NCBI GenBank assembly: GCA_049517675.1
Contig: JBEKRV010000037.1
Coordinates: 1-35,125 of the forward strand
Origin: Bog-756 sp049517675
GTDB lineage: Bacteria > Actinomycetota > Acidimicrobiia > Acidimicrobiales > RAAP-2
Reading direction: 5' to 3'
Length of the DNA stretch: 35,125 nt
The notes under the pieces were generated by a model that had not been told where the DNA came from, made no database searches, and was given only the letters and a program-made list of their open reading frames with translations. Below are positions 16,697-24,930 of the stretch, piece after piece; the first letter of the stretch is position 1, and every line of letters begins with the position of its first letter. A program made the position numbers and the translations under genes.

Positions 16697-17758
16697 ATGG
16701 AGGTACTCGCGCTCTACCTGCCCCAGTACCATCCGATCCCCGAGAACGACCGCTGGTGGGGTACGGGCTTCACCGAGTGGGCCAACGTGACCTCGGCCCG
16801 GCCGCTGTTCCGCGGGCACGTGCAGCCCCACTTCCCGGCCGACCTCGGCTTCTACGACCTCCGGGTCCCCGAGGCCCGCGAGGCCCAGGCCGCCATGGCC
16901 CGCCGGTTCGGCGTCACCGGCTTCTGCTACTGGCACTACTGGTTCGCCGGGCACCGGCTCCTCGAGCGCCCCTTCGACGAGGTCGTGGCCTCGGGCCGGC
17001 CCGACTTCCCCTTCTGCGTCGCGTGGGCCAACCAGTCGTGGTCGGGGATCTGGCACGGCGCGCCCGACCGGATCCTCATCGAGCAGACGTACCCGGGACC
17101 CGAGGACGACCGGGCCCACTTCGACTCGCTGCTCCCGGCGTTGCGCGACCCCCGCTACGTGCGGGTCGGCGGCCGCCCCGTCCTCTTCGTCTACCAGCCG
17201 GGGAGCCTGCCCGACCCGGCCCGCTTCGTCGAGACCTGGCAGGGGATGGCCGACGCCGCCGGACTGGGCGGGCTGTACCTGGTGGCGTCGTTGGGGGAGT
17301 CGGACTACCGGACCCAGGAGGCCGACGGGTTCGACGCCGGGGTCGTCTTCCGCTATCCGTTCGAACGCACCACGTCGGCGAAGGTGCGCGCCCGCCTCAT
17401 CGCCCGCGGTCTGGCCAGGGGCCCCGAGCGCTTCCCGTACGTGGAGGTGCCCCCCGACCCGCCACCCTGGTTTACCGGGCGGATCCTGCCGGCGGTGTAC
17501 CCGAACTGGGACAACACTCCCCGATCGGGACGGTCGGGCTGCGTGGCGACCGGGTCCACGCCCGAGCGGTTCGGGGCGCACGTGCGACGGGGCCTGGAGC
17601 GGGCCGCCGCCCTGCCCCCCGACGAGCAGGTGCTGGTGGTCAAGTCGTGGAACGAGTGGGCCGAGGGCAACTACCTCGAGCCCGACGGCGAGGTGGGCAC
17701 GGCGCGGCTCGAGGCGCTCCGCCGGGAGCTGGTGCGGGCCGGCCACCTCGATCCGTGA
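16697..17758 (+). CDS. WbsX-like / GH99-fold glycan-processing protein
   Basis: A 353-residue protein with the hallmarks of the WbsX family found in O-antigen and rhamnan clusters. The N-terminus has YLPQYHPIPENDRWWGTGF followed by TEW. A central FCYWHYWF is followed by CVAWANQSW, and the C-terminus has VKSWNEWAEGNYLEPD. WbsX proteins were annotated as glycosyltransferases but share the TIM-barrel fold of GH99 endo-mannosidases; which reaction applies here is open. No signal peptide is seen, so it is probably cytoplasmic. Its stop overlaps the GTG of the next gene (GTGA), so the two are likely made together. It belongs by theme to the polysaccharide genes to the right but is separated from them by the convergent LuxR gene. 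Confidence 0.82.
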   Translation: MEVLALYLPQYHPIPENDRWWGTGFTEWANVTSARPLFRGHVQPHFPADLGFYDLRVPEAREAQAAMARRFGVTGFCYWHYWFAGHRLLERPFDEVVASGRPDFPFCVAWANQSWSGIWHGAPDRILIEQTYPGPEDDRAHFDSLLPALRDPRYVRVGGRPVLFVYQPGSLPDPARFVETWQGMADAAGLGGLYLVASLGESDYRTQEADGFDAGVVFRYPFERTTSAKVRARLIARGLARGPERFPYVEVPPDPPPWFTGRILPAVYPNWDNTPRSGRSGCVATGSTPERFGAHVRRGLERAAALPPDEQVLVVKSWNEWAEGNYLEPDGEVGTARLEALRRELVRAGHLDP

Positions 17759-18309
17759 CCGACCCGGTACGCCGTCGGGGGCTGCGGCGGTGGACCGTCC
17801 GGGCGCTGCTCCTGGTCGGCCTCGTCGTGGTGCTGACGGCCGTCGCCACCGCCCGGCTGTTCGTGTGGCCGCCCTCCGACGCCCCGGCCCCGGTGGACGC
17901 CATCGTCGCCCTCGGGGGCGACCCCGGGCAGCTGCGGGCCCACAAGGCGATCTCCCTGGCCGAGGCCGGCTACGCACCCGTCGTCCTGGTGTCCCTGGGC
18001 GGCTACCCCCCGGCACCCTGCCCGAAGGCGGATCCCGGGATCCGGGTCGTCTGCTTCCGGGCGGACCCCCTCGACACCCGAGGCGAGGTCGAGTTCGCCA
18101 CGAGGATGGCCGCCCGGGAGCACTGGACGTCGATGCTCATGGTGCCGGAGCGGGACCAGGCGACGAGGGCCAGGCTGCTGTTCCGGCGCTGCAGCGACAT
18201 GCGCCTCGTGGTGGACCCGGTGGCGGCGCACGGTACCGCCCTACTTTCCGACATCCCCTACGAGTGGGCCTCCCTGGCCAAGGCGTTCGTCGTCCACACC
18301 AGCTGCTGA
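17755..18309 (+). CDS. Membrane-anchored YdcF/SanA-like (DUF218) protein
   Basis: A 184-residue protein with a basic N-terminus, one membrane helix (about 15-37) and an outward or periplasm-side DUF218 domain. Visible features are VDAIVALGGDPGQLRAHKAI (47-66), with the family's GG turn, AEAGYAPVVLVS (69-80), DTRGEVEFA (107-115) and MVPERDQATRARLLFRR (129-145). The last of these replaces the usual T-x-x-x-R-A segment. The family includes SanA, ElyC and YdcF, linked to envelope integrity and lipid-linked precursor use, but its biochemistry is poorly defined. The GTG start overlaps the WbsX-like stop by four bases; the larger frame to the left is an artefact inside that gene. Confidence 0.75.
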   Translation: MTDPVRRRGLRRWTVRALLLVGLVVVLTAVATARLFVWPPSDAPAPVDAIVALGGDPGQLRAHKAISLAEAGYAPVVLVSLGGYPPAPCPKADPGIRVVCFRADPLDTRGEVEFATRMAAREHWTSMLMVPERDQATRARLLFRRCSDMRLVVDPVAAHGTALLSDIPYEWASLAKAFVVHTSC

Positions 18310-18323
18310 GCCCGGGGGTGGGC

Positions 18324-18337
18324 GACGGGCGACCGTC
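18324..18337. terminator. Small hairpin between convergent genes
   Basis: GACGG-GCGA-CCGTC gives a 5-bp stem with a GNRA-type loop in the 30-base gap between the YdcF-like stop and the LuxR stop. There is no T-tract. A terminator role is only suggested by position. Confidence 0.25.
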
Positions 18338-18339
18338 CC

Positions 18340-19662
18340 CTACGGGCCGGCCGGGACCTGCTGGTGTTCGAGGTCCCGGCTGTTGGCGATGGCCACCGCC
18401 GCCAGCTGCGACCGGACCTCGAGCTTGCGCAGGACGGAACGGATGTGGGAGCGGACCGTGGTGAGCGACACCACGAGCTCCTCGGCGATGTCCTGGGCGG
18501 TCCATCCCTCGGTCAGATAGAAGAGGACCCGCCGTTCGCCGGCGGTGAGACCGAGGAGGGAACGGAACCTCGCCGGGAACCCGAGTTCGGCGACCTGGCG
18601 GGCCTCGCTGACGGAGAACCCGTCGAGCGACCGGAGCGCGTCGCCCAGCCGATCCAGGTTGAACAGTGCGAGGGCCCCCTGGGCCACGCAGGCGGCCATG
18701 GCGCCGGCGCCGGCGCCGGCGCTCACCGCCAGTACCGGCACCCCCTTGTCGGTGTAGGCGGTCGTCATCCGGGACGGCAGTCCCCAGGACCCGGCGGACC
18801 AGTCGGGGGACCGCCCGACCCAGGCGCCGTCGAGCACCAGGACGACCAGGTCGACGTCGACGCCGTCGACGGCCATGGTCGGGGGCTCGTCGGGGGAGAT
18901 CACCGCGGTCGCCACCCGGCATCCCAGTCGCTCGGCCACGGCGACCGCCGTCAGGGAGGGGAACCCGAGGGGTTCGTCCTCGGTGGCCATCGGGTCCACG
19001 ACCAGGACGCAGAGGCTGTTCTGTGGCATCGAGCCGCTGTCACTCCCGGGTACCGCGGTCCCACGGGCGGGGACCAGCGTCGGGATCCCGTCGATCCGTC
19101 CGGTCGCGTACCGCCGGGCGGTGCGTCGGGTGACCCTCAGGTACGGGGATGCGGGAGACGGGGGATGCGGGCCGTCGGTGGCCGGCTGGTCGACGGTGAC
19201 CGCGGTGGTGGTGGTGTCGCCGTCGGCGCAGGTCCCCTGTCCGATGGCCCGGGCGGCCGACCGCGCGGCCGAGCGGGCCCGCAGGGTGACCTGGGCGGCG
19301 TCGTTGCCGGCGATCGGTCCGGCCACGCCGACCGCGACGGTGAGCCCGGCGTCGGTATGGCCGAGGGGCAGGCTCGGTCCCACGGCCCTGGCCAGCCGGT
19401 CGCCGAGGATATCGAGGGGGACGACGCTGGCCACGGTGCCGAACCGGACGGCCAGCGACGCCGTGCTGACCGGGCAGACCCGGTCGTCGCCCCGGACGGC
19501 CCGTTCGATCCGGCGGAGGGCGAATGCCGCGGCCAGACCGGCGCACCCCGGTACGGTCGCGGGATCGTCGTCACCGTCGGCCCGGAGATCGACCCAGGCG
19601 ACGGTCCCGACCTCGAGGAGGTCGTCCTCGGACACCGCCGGACGCTCGATCTCACTCAACAT
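18340..19662 (-). CDS. LuxR-type regulator with degenerate cyclase-like and receiver-like domains
   Basis: A 440-residue DNA-binding protein. The C-terminal LuxR helix-turn-helix (about 371-428) is clear: LTAGERRVLFYLTEG, then AQDIAEELVVSLTTVRSHIR and LRKLEVRSQLAAVA. Residues about 18-115 look like a decayed GGDEF/nucleotidyl-cyclase fold: the VAWVDLRADG strand, FALRRIERAVRGDDRV, then FGTVAS where GG(D/E)EF would stand, and LGDRLARAV. Residues about 217-345 follow a receiver pattern (CVLVVDP, DLVVLVLDGAW, GVPVLAVSAG, GALALFNLDRLGDAL) but lack the usual acidic pair and lysine. Phosphorylation and cyclic-di-GMP synthesis are therefore unlikely. Start 19662 is preferred over ATG 19776 because the latter lies inside a TACGAT -10-like element; the longer form would encode TGEFTTGEFT from a DNA repeat. 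It sits downstream of the sugar operon and could regulate it. Confidence 0.75.
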   Translation of the reverse strand: MLSEIERPAVSEDDLLEVGTVAWVDLRADGDDDPATVPGCAGLAAAFALRRIERAVRGDDRVCPVSTASLAVRFGTVASVVPLDILGDRLARAVGPSLPLGHTDAGLTVAVGVAGPIAGNDAAQVTLRARSAARSAARAIGQGTCADGDTTTTAVTVDQPATDGPHPPSPASPYLRVTRRTARRYATGRIDGIPTLVPARGTAVPGSDSGSMPQNSLCVLVVDPMATEDEPLGFPSLTAVAVAERLGCRVATAVISPDEPPTMAVDGVDVDLVVLVLDGAWVGRSPDWSAGSWGLPSRMTTAYTDKGVPVLAVSAGAGAGAMAACVAQGALALFNLDRLGDALRSLDGFSVSEARQVAELGFPARFRSLLGLTAGERRVLFYLTEGWTAQDIAEELVVSLTTVRSHIRSVLRKLEVRSQLAAVAIANSRDLEHQQVPAGP

Positions 19663-19705
19663 GCCCAGCCCCCGTTCGACGGTGCGGCCCGTCTGCCGCA
19701 CCGAT

Positions 19706-19735
19706 GTGAACTCCCCTGTCGTGAACTCCCCTGTC
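19706..19735 (-). repeat. Perfect 15-bp tandem direct repeat upstream of the LuxR-type regulator
   Basis: Two adjacent copies of GACAGGGGAGTTCAC (minus strand) lie 44-73 bases before the preferred start at 19662 and downstream of the TACGAT element. The position fits an operator or leader element; alternatively it is a duplication inside an extended N-terminus. Confidence 0.6.
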
Positions 19736-19774
19736 CGGCGCTCCGGCCACGTCCGTCGAGGCCGTGGACCTCCC

Positions 19775-19780
19775 ATCGTA
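19775..19780 (-). promoter_or_regulatory. Candidate -10 for the LuxR-type regulator
   Basis: GGTACGAT on the minus strand fits GGTANNNT. Transcription from about 19768 would give a leader of about 105 bases containing the 15-bp direct repeat. It also lies about 55 bases past the PAP2 stop, so the regulator may have its own promoter as well as read-through. Confidence 0.35.
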
Positions 19781-19830
19781 CCCGTGGGTCGCGCGCTGGC
19801 ACCAGGGCAACGGGTTCCGGCTGCCCGGGC

Positions 19831-20625
19831 TCAGGCGACCGGGGTGGCGGCCGGAGCGTCCGGGGTGGCCACCGGAGCGTTCGGGGTGGTGCCGGAGGCC
19901 TCGCGGTCCGCACGGACACGGTCGACGGCCAGGTGGATCAGCCCGTCGAACAGGAGCACCATGCCGGCCCCGAACACGATGCCGCCGATCGCGTCGGTGG
20001 GGAAGTGCCACTCGAGGGCGACGACGGCCATGCACTCCAGGCCCACGAAGAACGCGGCGATGATCACGACCGGCAGCCGGATCCACCGGGGCACGGCGAT
20101 GACCCAGGCCGTGGCCGTGGAACCCACCAGGGTGGTGGTCCCGGACGGGAAGCTGAGCACCTGTGCGTACCGTCGGGCGATGAGCGGCTTCAGGACGTAC
20201 TCGGTCAGCATGGTGGCGCTGATCGGCGCGATGAGCAGGGCCAGTGCCCGCCACCGGTCCCGGGTGTACACCACCAGGGCGGACAGGATGGAGCTCGCCA
20301 CCAGGAAGGACATGGTCCGCACGTAGGTGATGCGGTGCCACCACACGTTGCCGAGGGCCGGATGGACCAGTGAGAAGCCCCAGCGGTCGAGGAACGTGGG
20401 GCCCGGGCGCCAGCGGAAGAACAGGGCGGCCACCACGACCAGGCCGATCATGATGAGCCCCGCCATCGTCTCTTTCTGCGCCCCGGTGGCCGTCCACTCG
20501 TCCGGAAAGTCGGGTGTGACGTCGGAGTCCCCTCCGGCCACCCCTCCGATGCTCCCACCAGGATCCCCGCCGGCCTCCGCCGGGGTGGTCACCTCGAGGT
20601 CAACATCCGTGTCCATGTCAGCCAT
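19831..20625 (-). CDS. PAP2-like membrane protein with altered phosphatase motifs
   Basis: A 264-residue protein: an acidic Gly-rich cytoplasmic N-terminus (1-52), then about six membrane segments, ending in an Ala/Pro-rich tail. It resembles type-2 phosphatidic acid phosphatases, which remove phosphate from lipid pyrophosphates such as undecaprenyl-PP. Motif 1 is blurred (KPLIARRY, 146-153, for KX6RP). Motif 2 is FPSGTT (159-164), with Thr for the PSGH histidine. Motif 3 keeps the nucleophile-type His and the Asp (WHFPTD, H207 and D211) but has Ala-Val where Ser-Arg is expected. Activity is therefore doubtful. The ATG overlaps the epimerase stop (ATGA) and has GAGGAG five bases upstream. Recycling of the lipid carrier for the cluster's polymer is the natural inference if it is active. 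Confidence 0.75.
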   Translation of the reverse strand: MADMDTDVDLEVTTPAEAGGDPGGSIGGVAGGDSDVTPDFPDEWTATGAQKETMAGLIMIGLVVVAALFFRWRPGPTFLDRWGFSLVHPALGNVWWHRITYVRTMSFLVASSILSALVVYTRDRWRALALLIAPISATMLTEYVLKPLIARRYAQVLSFPSGTTTLVGSTATAWVIAVPRWIRLPVVIIAAFFVGLECMAVVALEWHFPTDAIGGIVFGAGMVLLFDGLIHLAVDRVRADREASGTTPNAPVATPDAPAATPVA

Positions 20626-21557
20626 CACGACTCCTCGAACCATGCGATGGTGGCCCGGAGGCCCTCTTCCAGGGGAACCGGCCGGACATCGGGGAAGAGC
20701 CGGCGCAGGTTGCCCTGGTCTGCCTGAGAGTCTCGCACGTCTCCGGCCCGCGGGCCCGAGTGACTGCGTTCGAGGCTCCTGCCCAGCTCCTTTTCGATCA
20801 GTTCGATGACCTCGAGGAGCGAGACACGGGTGCCGAAGGCGAGGTTGACCGGACGGGGGTCGGTCACCCCGCGGGCCACCGCGTCGGCCAGGACCGAGCA
20901 CACGGTCCCCACGTAGGTGAAGTCCCGGGTCTGGTTGCCGTCCCCGTGGACGGGCAGGGGCTCGCCCCGCAGGGCGGCGGCCAGGAACGCCGGGATGACC
21001 GCGGCGTAGGCGTGGTCGGCGGACTGCAGCGGGCCGAAGACGTTGAAGAAGCGGAAGGCCAGGGTGGGCAGCCCGAACGAGTGGCCGTAGGCCACGGCGT
21101 AGGACTCGGTGGCGAGCTTGCTGACCGCATAGGGGCTGACCGGCATCGGCGCCATGTCCTCGCGCTTGGGCAGGATCGGGTTGGCGCCGTACACCGACGA
21201 CGAGGAGGCCACCACCACCTGCGGTCCACCGTGGAGGCGGGCGGCCTCCAGGACCCGCAGGGTCCCGGTGGCATTCGCCTCGTGGGAGGCCATCGGGTCG
21301 AGGAGCGACCGGGGCACCGACGGCCGGGCCGCCAGGTGGATGATCGCCTGCGTCGAGGGGACGACCCGGTCGAGCAGGTCGGCGTCGAGGATCGACCCCT
21401 CCACCAGTTCGACCCCGTCGACGCCGTCCAGGTTGGCCGGGCTCCCGGTGGAGAGGTCGTCGAGGGCCACCACCCGGTCGACGCCCTCGGTGGCGACCAG
21501 GGTCCGGCACAGGTTGGCCCCGATGAACCCGGCCCCGCCGGTGACGAGGATCCTCAC
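20625..21557 (-). CDS. NAD-dependent UDP-sugar epimerase (GalE/WbpP-like SDR)
   Basis: A 310-residue extended short-chain dehydrogenase/reductase. The NAD-binding GGAGFIG is at 7-13. The catalytic set is complete: Ser in ASSSSVYG (117-124) and Y143/K147 in SPYAVSK. FRFFNVFGP and the TRDFTYVGTV segment are typical of UDP-hexose 4-epimerases. It would interconvert UDP-glucose/galactose or the N-acetyl or uronic forms made by the neighbouring enzymes; the exact substrate is not decided by visible residues. It starts at GTG 21557, only six bases after the dehydrogenase stop, and its own stop overlaps the PAP2-like start. It is therefore internal to a four-gene operon. Confidence 0.88.
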   Translation of the reverse strand: MRILVTGGAGFIGANLCRTLVATEGVDRVVALDDLSTGSPANLDGVDGVELVEGSILDADLLDRVVPSTQAIIHLAARPSVPRSLLDPMASHEANATGTLRVLEAARLHGGPQVVVASSSSVYGANPILPKREDMAPMPVSPYAVSKLATESYAVAYGHSFGLPTLAFRFFNVFGPLQSADHAYAAVIPAFLAAALRGEPLPVHGDGNQTRDFTYVGTVCSVLADAVARGVTDPRPVNLAFGTRVSLLEVIELIEKELGRSLERSHSGPRAGDVRDSQADQGNLRRLFPDVRPVPLEEGLRATIAWFEES

Positions 21558-21563
21558 CCCGGG

Positions 21564-22832
21564 TCAGAGCCGTTCGACCGACGGGCCGTCCAACCGGTTC
21601 CGGGTGTCGAGCACGTAGCGGGCGTGCGCTCCGACCAGGTCGTAGTCGAACGCATCGTGGTCGGTGACCAGGACGACGGCGTCGGCCGCGGCGAGCTCGT
21701 CGGCGGTGAGCTCCACCAGCGGGAAGGCCAGGGTGTCTCCCACCAGATGGGGATCGGCGACCCGGAGGTCGGCGCCGAGGGCCACCAGCGACCGGGCGAT
21801 GACCGTGCCCGGGGCCTCGCGGGCGTCGCCGGTGTTGCGCTTGTAGGCGAGCCCGAGGATGAGGACCCGAGATCCGTTGATCGACCGACCCATCCGGTTG
21901 AACGCCAGCATCAGGCGGCGGACCACGTAGTCCGGCATGTGCTCGTTGACGTCGTTGGCCAGCTCGACGAACCGGAAGGGCTGCCCGAGGCTCCGGCGGA
22001 CCTTCCACGACAGGTAGCTGGGGTCGATGGGGAGGCAGTGACCGCCGACCCCGGGGCCCGGGGTGAACCGCATGTACCCGAAGGGCTTGGTCGAGGCGGC
22101 GTCGATCGCCTCCCACACGTCGATGTCGAGGTCGGCGGCGAACATGGCCAGCTCGTTGACGAGGGCGATGTTCACGTGCCGGAAGGTGTTCTCGAGCAGC
22201 TTGGTCAACTCGGCCTCGCGGGTGCCCGACACGGCGACGGTCCGCTCCACCAGGGCCCCGTAGAAGGCCTCGACCACCTCGAGCGACGGGGAGTCGATGC
22301 CCGAGACCACCTTGGGGGTGTTCTCGAGCTGCCAGGTGGCGTTGCCGGGATCGATCCGCTCGGGGCTGTAGCCGGCGTGGAAGTCGCGCCCTGCGGTCAG
22401 CCCGGACCCCGCTTCGAGGATCGGCACCACGAGCTCCTCGGTGGTGCCGGGGTAGCTGGTGGACTCGAGGACGACGGTGGACCCCGGGCGCAGGTGGACG
22501 GCGAGGGTGGCGGCGGCCTCCTCGACGTAGGCGAGGTTGGGGTTGCCCTCCTCGAGGGGTGTCGGCACGTCGATGACGGCGATGTCGAACCCGGCCATGT
22601 GCTCGGTGTCGACGGTGGGGAGGAAGCGGCCCGAGGCGAGTGCGGCGCCCAGCCGCTCGTCGGAGATGTCCTCGACGTAGGAGTCGCCGTCGGCGAGCCG
22701 CTTGATGCGGTTGACGTCGACGTCGAAGCCGACCACGTCGTAGCCGGCCTCGACCGCTCGGAGGGCGAGAGGCAGGCCGACGTAGCCCTGACCGACGACG
22801 ACCAGCTTGGAGGGCGGGAGACCCGCGCTCAT
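21564..22832 (-). CDS. UDP-sugar 6-dehydrogenase (UDP-GlcNAc/ManNAc type, WbpA/WecC-like)
   Basis: A 422-residue NAD-dependent enzyme that oxidises the C6 hydroxyl of a UDP-hexose to a uronic acid in two steps. The Rossmann motif VVGQGYVGLPLAL is at 12-24. Catalytic K211 and N215 lie in ELTKLLENTFRHVNIALVNE. The active-site Cys266 lies in PGVGGHCLPIDPSYL, whose LPIDP form is characteristic of UDP-N-acetylhexosamine dehydrogenases rather than UDP-glucose dehydrogenase. VDVPTP-like VIDVPTPL (87-93) is also conserved. ATG 22832 starts 13 bases after the upstream stop. The longer frame runs back into the 4,6-dehydratase gene and is rejected. It would supply an acidic sugar for the polysaccharide. 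Confidence 0.9.
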   Translation of the reverse strand: MSAGLPPSKLVVVGQGYVGLPLALRAVEAGYDVVGFDVDVNRIKRLADGDSYVEDISDERLGAALASGRFLPTVDTEHMAGFDIAVIDVPTPLEEGNPNLAYVEEAAATLAVHLRPGSTVVLESTSYPGTTEELVVPILEAGSGLTAGRDFHAGYSPERIDPGNATWQLENTPKVVSGIDSPSLEVVEAFYGALVERTVAVSGTREAELTKLLENTFRHVNIALVNELAMFAADLDIDVWEAIDAASTKPFGYMRFTPGPGVGGHCLPIDPSYLSWKVRRSLGQPFRFVELANDVNEHMPDYVVRRLMLAFNRMGRSINGSRVLILGLAYKRNTGDAREAPGTVIARSLVALGADLRVADPHLVGDTLAFPLVELTADELAAADAVVLVTDHDAFDYDLVGAHARYVLDTRNRLDGPSVERL

Positions 22833-22845
22833 CGGAGCGGGGCGG

Positions 22846-24930
22846 TCATGCGCTGACCTGATCGGGATCGCCCTCCGGCTGGCGCATGTAGTCGGCCACC
22901 ATGCTCCGCAGGTCCAGCTCGGCCTCGGCGTCGTCGAGCTCGGGCCACTCGAACGGGGCGACGGCGCCGGCGGCGACCGGGACGGGCTCGGCCCCGTTGG
23001 TCGACGGGACGGTTCCCGGGACCACGCCGGCCGTGAACAGGAGGTCCCGGACGGTCTCCTTGTCCCGCCGGAGGGTGGCGAGCTCGAGCTCCTCGAGCTC
23101 GGCGGCGAACACGTCGGCCGGGGCACGCATCGGCACCAGGCGGTTGATGTAGGGGTGGCTCGTGCCGAGGACCTCCTCGTCGGGCGTGCTCAGCACCTCG
23201 TTCAACTTCTCACCCGGGCGCATCCCGGTGATCTCGATCGGGATGTCGATGCCCACCTGACAGCCGGACAGGCGGATCATCCGTTCGGCCAGGTCGATGA
23301 TCCGGACCGGCACGCCCATCTCGAGCATGAAGATCTCGCCGCCGTCCGAGAGCACCGACGCCTGCAGCACCAGCTGCACCGCCTCCTCGACACTCATGAA
23401 GAACCGGGTCATCCGGGGGTCGGTCACGGTGACCGGGCCGCCCTGGGCGATCTGGCGGGCGAACGTCGGGATCACGCTGCCCCGGCTGCCCAGCACGTTC
23501 CCGAACCGTACCGTGCAGTAGGCGGCACCCTCGGGTGCATGGGCGAGGACGGTCTGCTCGGCCATGCGCTTCGACGCCCCCATCACGCTCGACGGGTGCA
23601 CGGCCTTGTCGGTCGAGATCTGCACGAACCGCCGGGTGCCGACCGAGGCGCAGGCGTCGACCACGTTGAGGGTGCCGAGCACGTTGGTCTTGGCCGCCTC
23701 GAGGGGGTGCTGCTCGAGGACCGGTACGTGCTTGTGGGCGGCCGCGTGGAACACGACCTCGGGACGGTACCGCTCGAAGGTGTCGAACACGGCCTCCCGG
23801 TCGAAGATGTCGACGAGCGCCTGCTCGGCCGGGCCGATCAGGGTGGCGGCGGTGTCGTGGAGGTGGGTCTCGTCGTGGTCGAGGAGCACCAGCTCGGCCG
23901 GCCCGAGGATCGACAGCTGGCGGCAGATCTCGGAGCCGATGGAGCCGCCGGCGCCGGTGACCAGCACCCGGTGACCCTCGATGGACCGCCGCACGGACTC
24001 GAGGTCGGTGGGGACCGGCGTGCGCCCGAGGAGGTCCTCGATCTGCGGTTCGCGGGCCTGTCGCAGCGCGGCGAGATGGTTGGGCTCACTGAGCATGTCC
24101 TTCACGCCCGGGAGCATCTTTATCGACACCCCGGCCAGCTCCGACGCCCGCAGCGAGCGCTCGACGAGCTCGGGCGACGGGGAGGGGATGGTCAGGAGGA
24201 CCTGCTGGATCGTGTAGCGGCTCGTGGCCTTGGGGATGTCGTCGATGCTGCCCACCACCGGGACACCCAGCAGGGACAGCCCGTGGGCGGACCGGTCGTC
24301 GTCGAAGACGGCGACGGGGACGAGGCCGGCACCGGGGCTGCGCAGCATCTCGCGGATGGCGGCGGCGCCGGCGTCGCGGCTCCCGATCACGGCCACCCGG
24401 AGCCCGAGGCGCTTCGACCCGCGCTGCCAGGCGAAGAGCCGCGAGTGGAACCGGATGATCCCCATCCCGGCGGCGGTGAACATGCATCCCACGACCACCA
24501 CGACCGGCGGGACCAGTTCGATGTGCATGGTCTGCCCGACGGGCCAGAAGGCGATGAGGATGCACAGCGTCGTCGCCACCGAGAGCAGGAGCTGGCGGGC
24601 CTCGTCCGCGCCGGCGTGGCGCCACATCCGCCCGTACAGGCCGAACATCCTGTTGCAGAGGATGGTCACCACGACGGCCACGGCCAGGAACCCCGTGAAG
24701 TGGAGCCAGTAGTTGCTCGGGGCACGATCGTGGAAGTAGGTCACCTCGGCCAGCCCGTACCCGATGACCACGGTCACGGCATCGAGGATCACGAAGAGGA
24801 TGGCCGCCCGTACGCGACTGGCGGCGGTGGCTACGCGGTGCAGGTCCCCGCGGGGCAGATCGTTGTCCTCGGAGACGGCGACGTCGGGCGTCATGTCATC
24901 TTCTGACCCTGGTGATGTCGGCGAACCCAT
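22846..24930 (-). CDS. Membrane UDP-GlcNAc 4,6-dehydratase-like protein (WbpM/CapD/PglF type)
   Basis: A 694-residue protein. Four membrane helices (about 43-63, 77-97, 112-131, 139-157) are followed by a CoA-binding/Rossmann-like domain (RVAVIGSRDAG near 178-188). The catalytic SDR domain then has TGAGGSIGSE at 325-334, HAAAHKHVPVLE and STDKAVHPSSVMGASK (439-454). M450 and K454 replace the YxxxK Tyr/Lys pair, as is normal for this large class. It makes UDP-4-keto-6-deoxy sugars, the first step to bacillosamine, QuiNAc or FucNAc. After the domain comes an extra acidic C-terminal tail of about 60 residues. Start ATG 24930 has AGGGGGG eight bases upstream; ATG 24894 is a weaker choice. First gene of the leftward operon. 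Confidence 0.92.
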   Translation of the reverse strand: MGSPTSPGSEDDMTPDVAVSEDNDLPRGDLHRVATAASRVRAAILFVILDAVTVVIGYGLAEVTYFHDRAPSNYWLHFTGFLAVAVVVTILCNRMFGLYGRMWRHAGADEARQLLLSVATTLCILIAFWPVGQTMHIELVPPVVVVVGCMFTAAGMGIIRFHSRLFAWQRGSKRLGLRVAVIGSRDAGAAAIREMLRSPGAGLVPVAVFDDDRSAHGLSLLGVPVVGSIDDIPKATSRYTIQQVLLTIPSPSPELVERSLRASELAGVSIKMLPGVKDMLSEPNHLAALRQAREPQIEDLLGRTPVPTDLESVRRSIEGHRVLVTGAGGSIGSEICRQLSILGPAELVLLDHDETHLHDTAATLIGPAEQALVDIFDREAVFDTFERYRPEVVFHAAAHKHVPVLEQHPLEAAKTNVLGTLNVVDACASVGTRRFVQISTDKAVHPSSVMGASKRMAEQTVLAHAPEGAAYCTVRFGNVLGSRGSVIPTFARQIAQGGPVTVTDPRMTRFFMSVEEAVQLVLQASVLSDGGEIFMLEMGVPVRIIDLAERMIRLSGCQVGIDIPIEITGMRPGEKLNEVLSTPDEEVLGTSHPYINRLVPMRAPADVFAAELEELELATLRRDKETVRDLLFTAGVVPGTVPSTNGAEPVPVAAGAVAPFEWPELDDAEAELDLRSMVADYMRQPEGDPDQVSA

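Noticed and set aside
16588..17754. N-terminal extension of the YdcF-like frame and of the CDF frame across the WbsX-like gene
   Set aside because: Low-complexity Arg/Pro/Gly translation; the WbsX-like frame is convincing and the internal GTG and ATG starts have good signals.
18689..18722. GCGCCG-type repeats (gcgccggcgccggcgccggc) in the LuxR gene
   Set aside because: They encode the Ala/Gly run SAGAGAGAM within a coding region; simple codon repetition rather than a separate element.
18364..24906. Plus-strand open frames of 669, 698 and 699 codons opposite the LuxR and sugar-nucleotide genes
   Set aside because: Composition is that of antisense translation (His/Gly/Glu/Arg-rich, no domain), while the minus-strand genes carry complete catalytic motifs.
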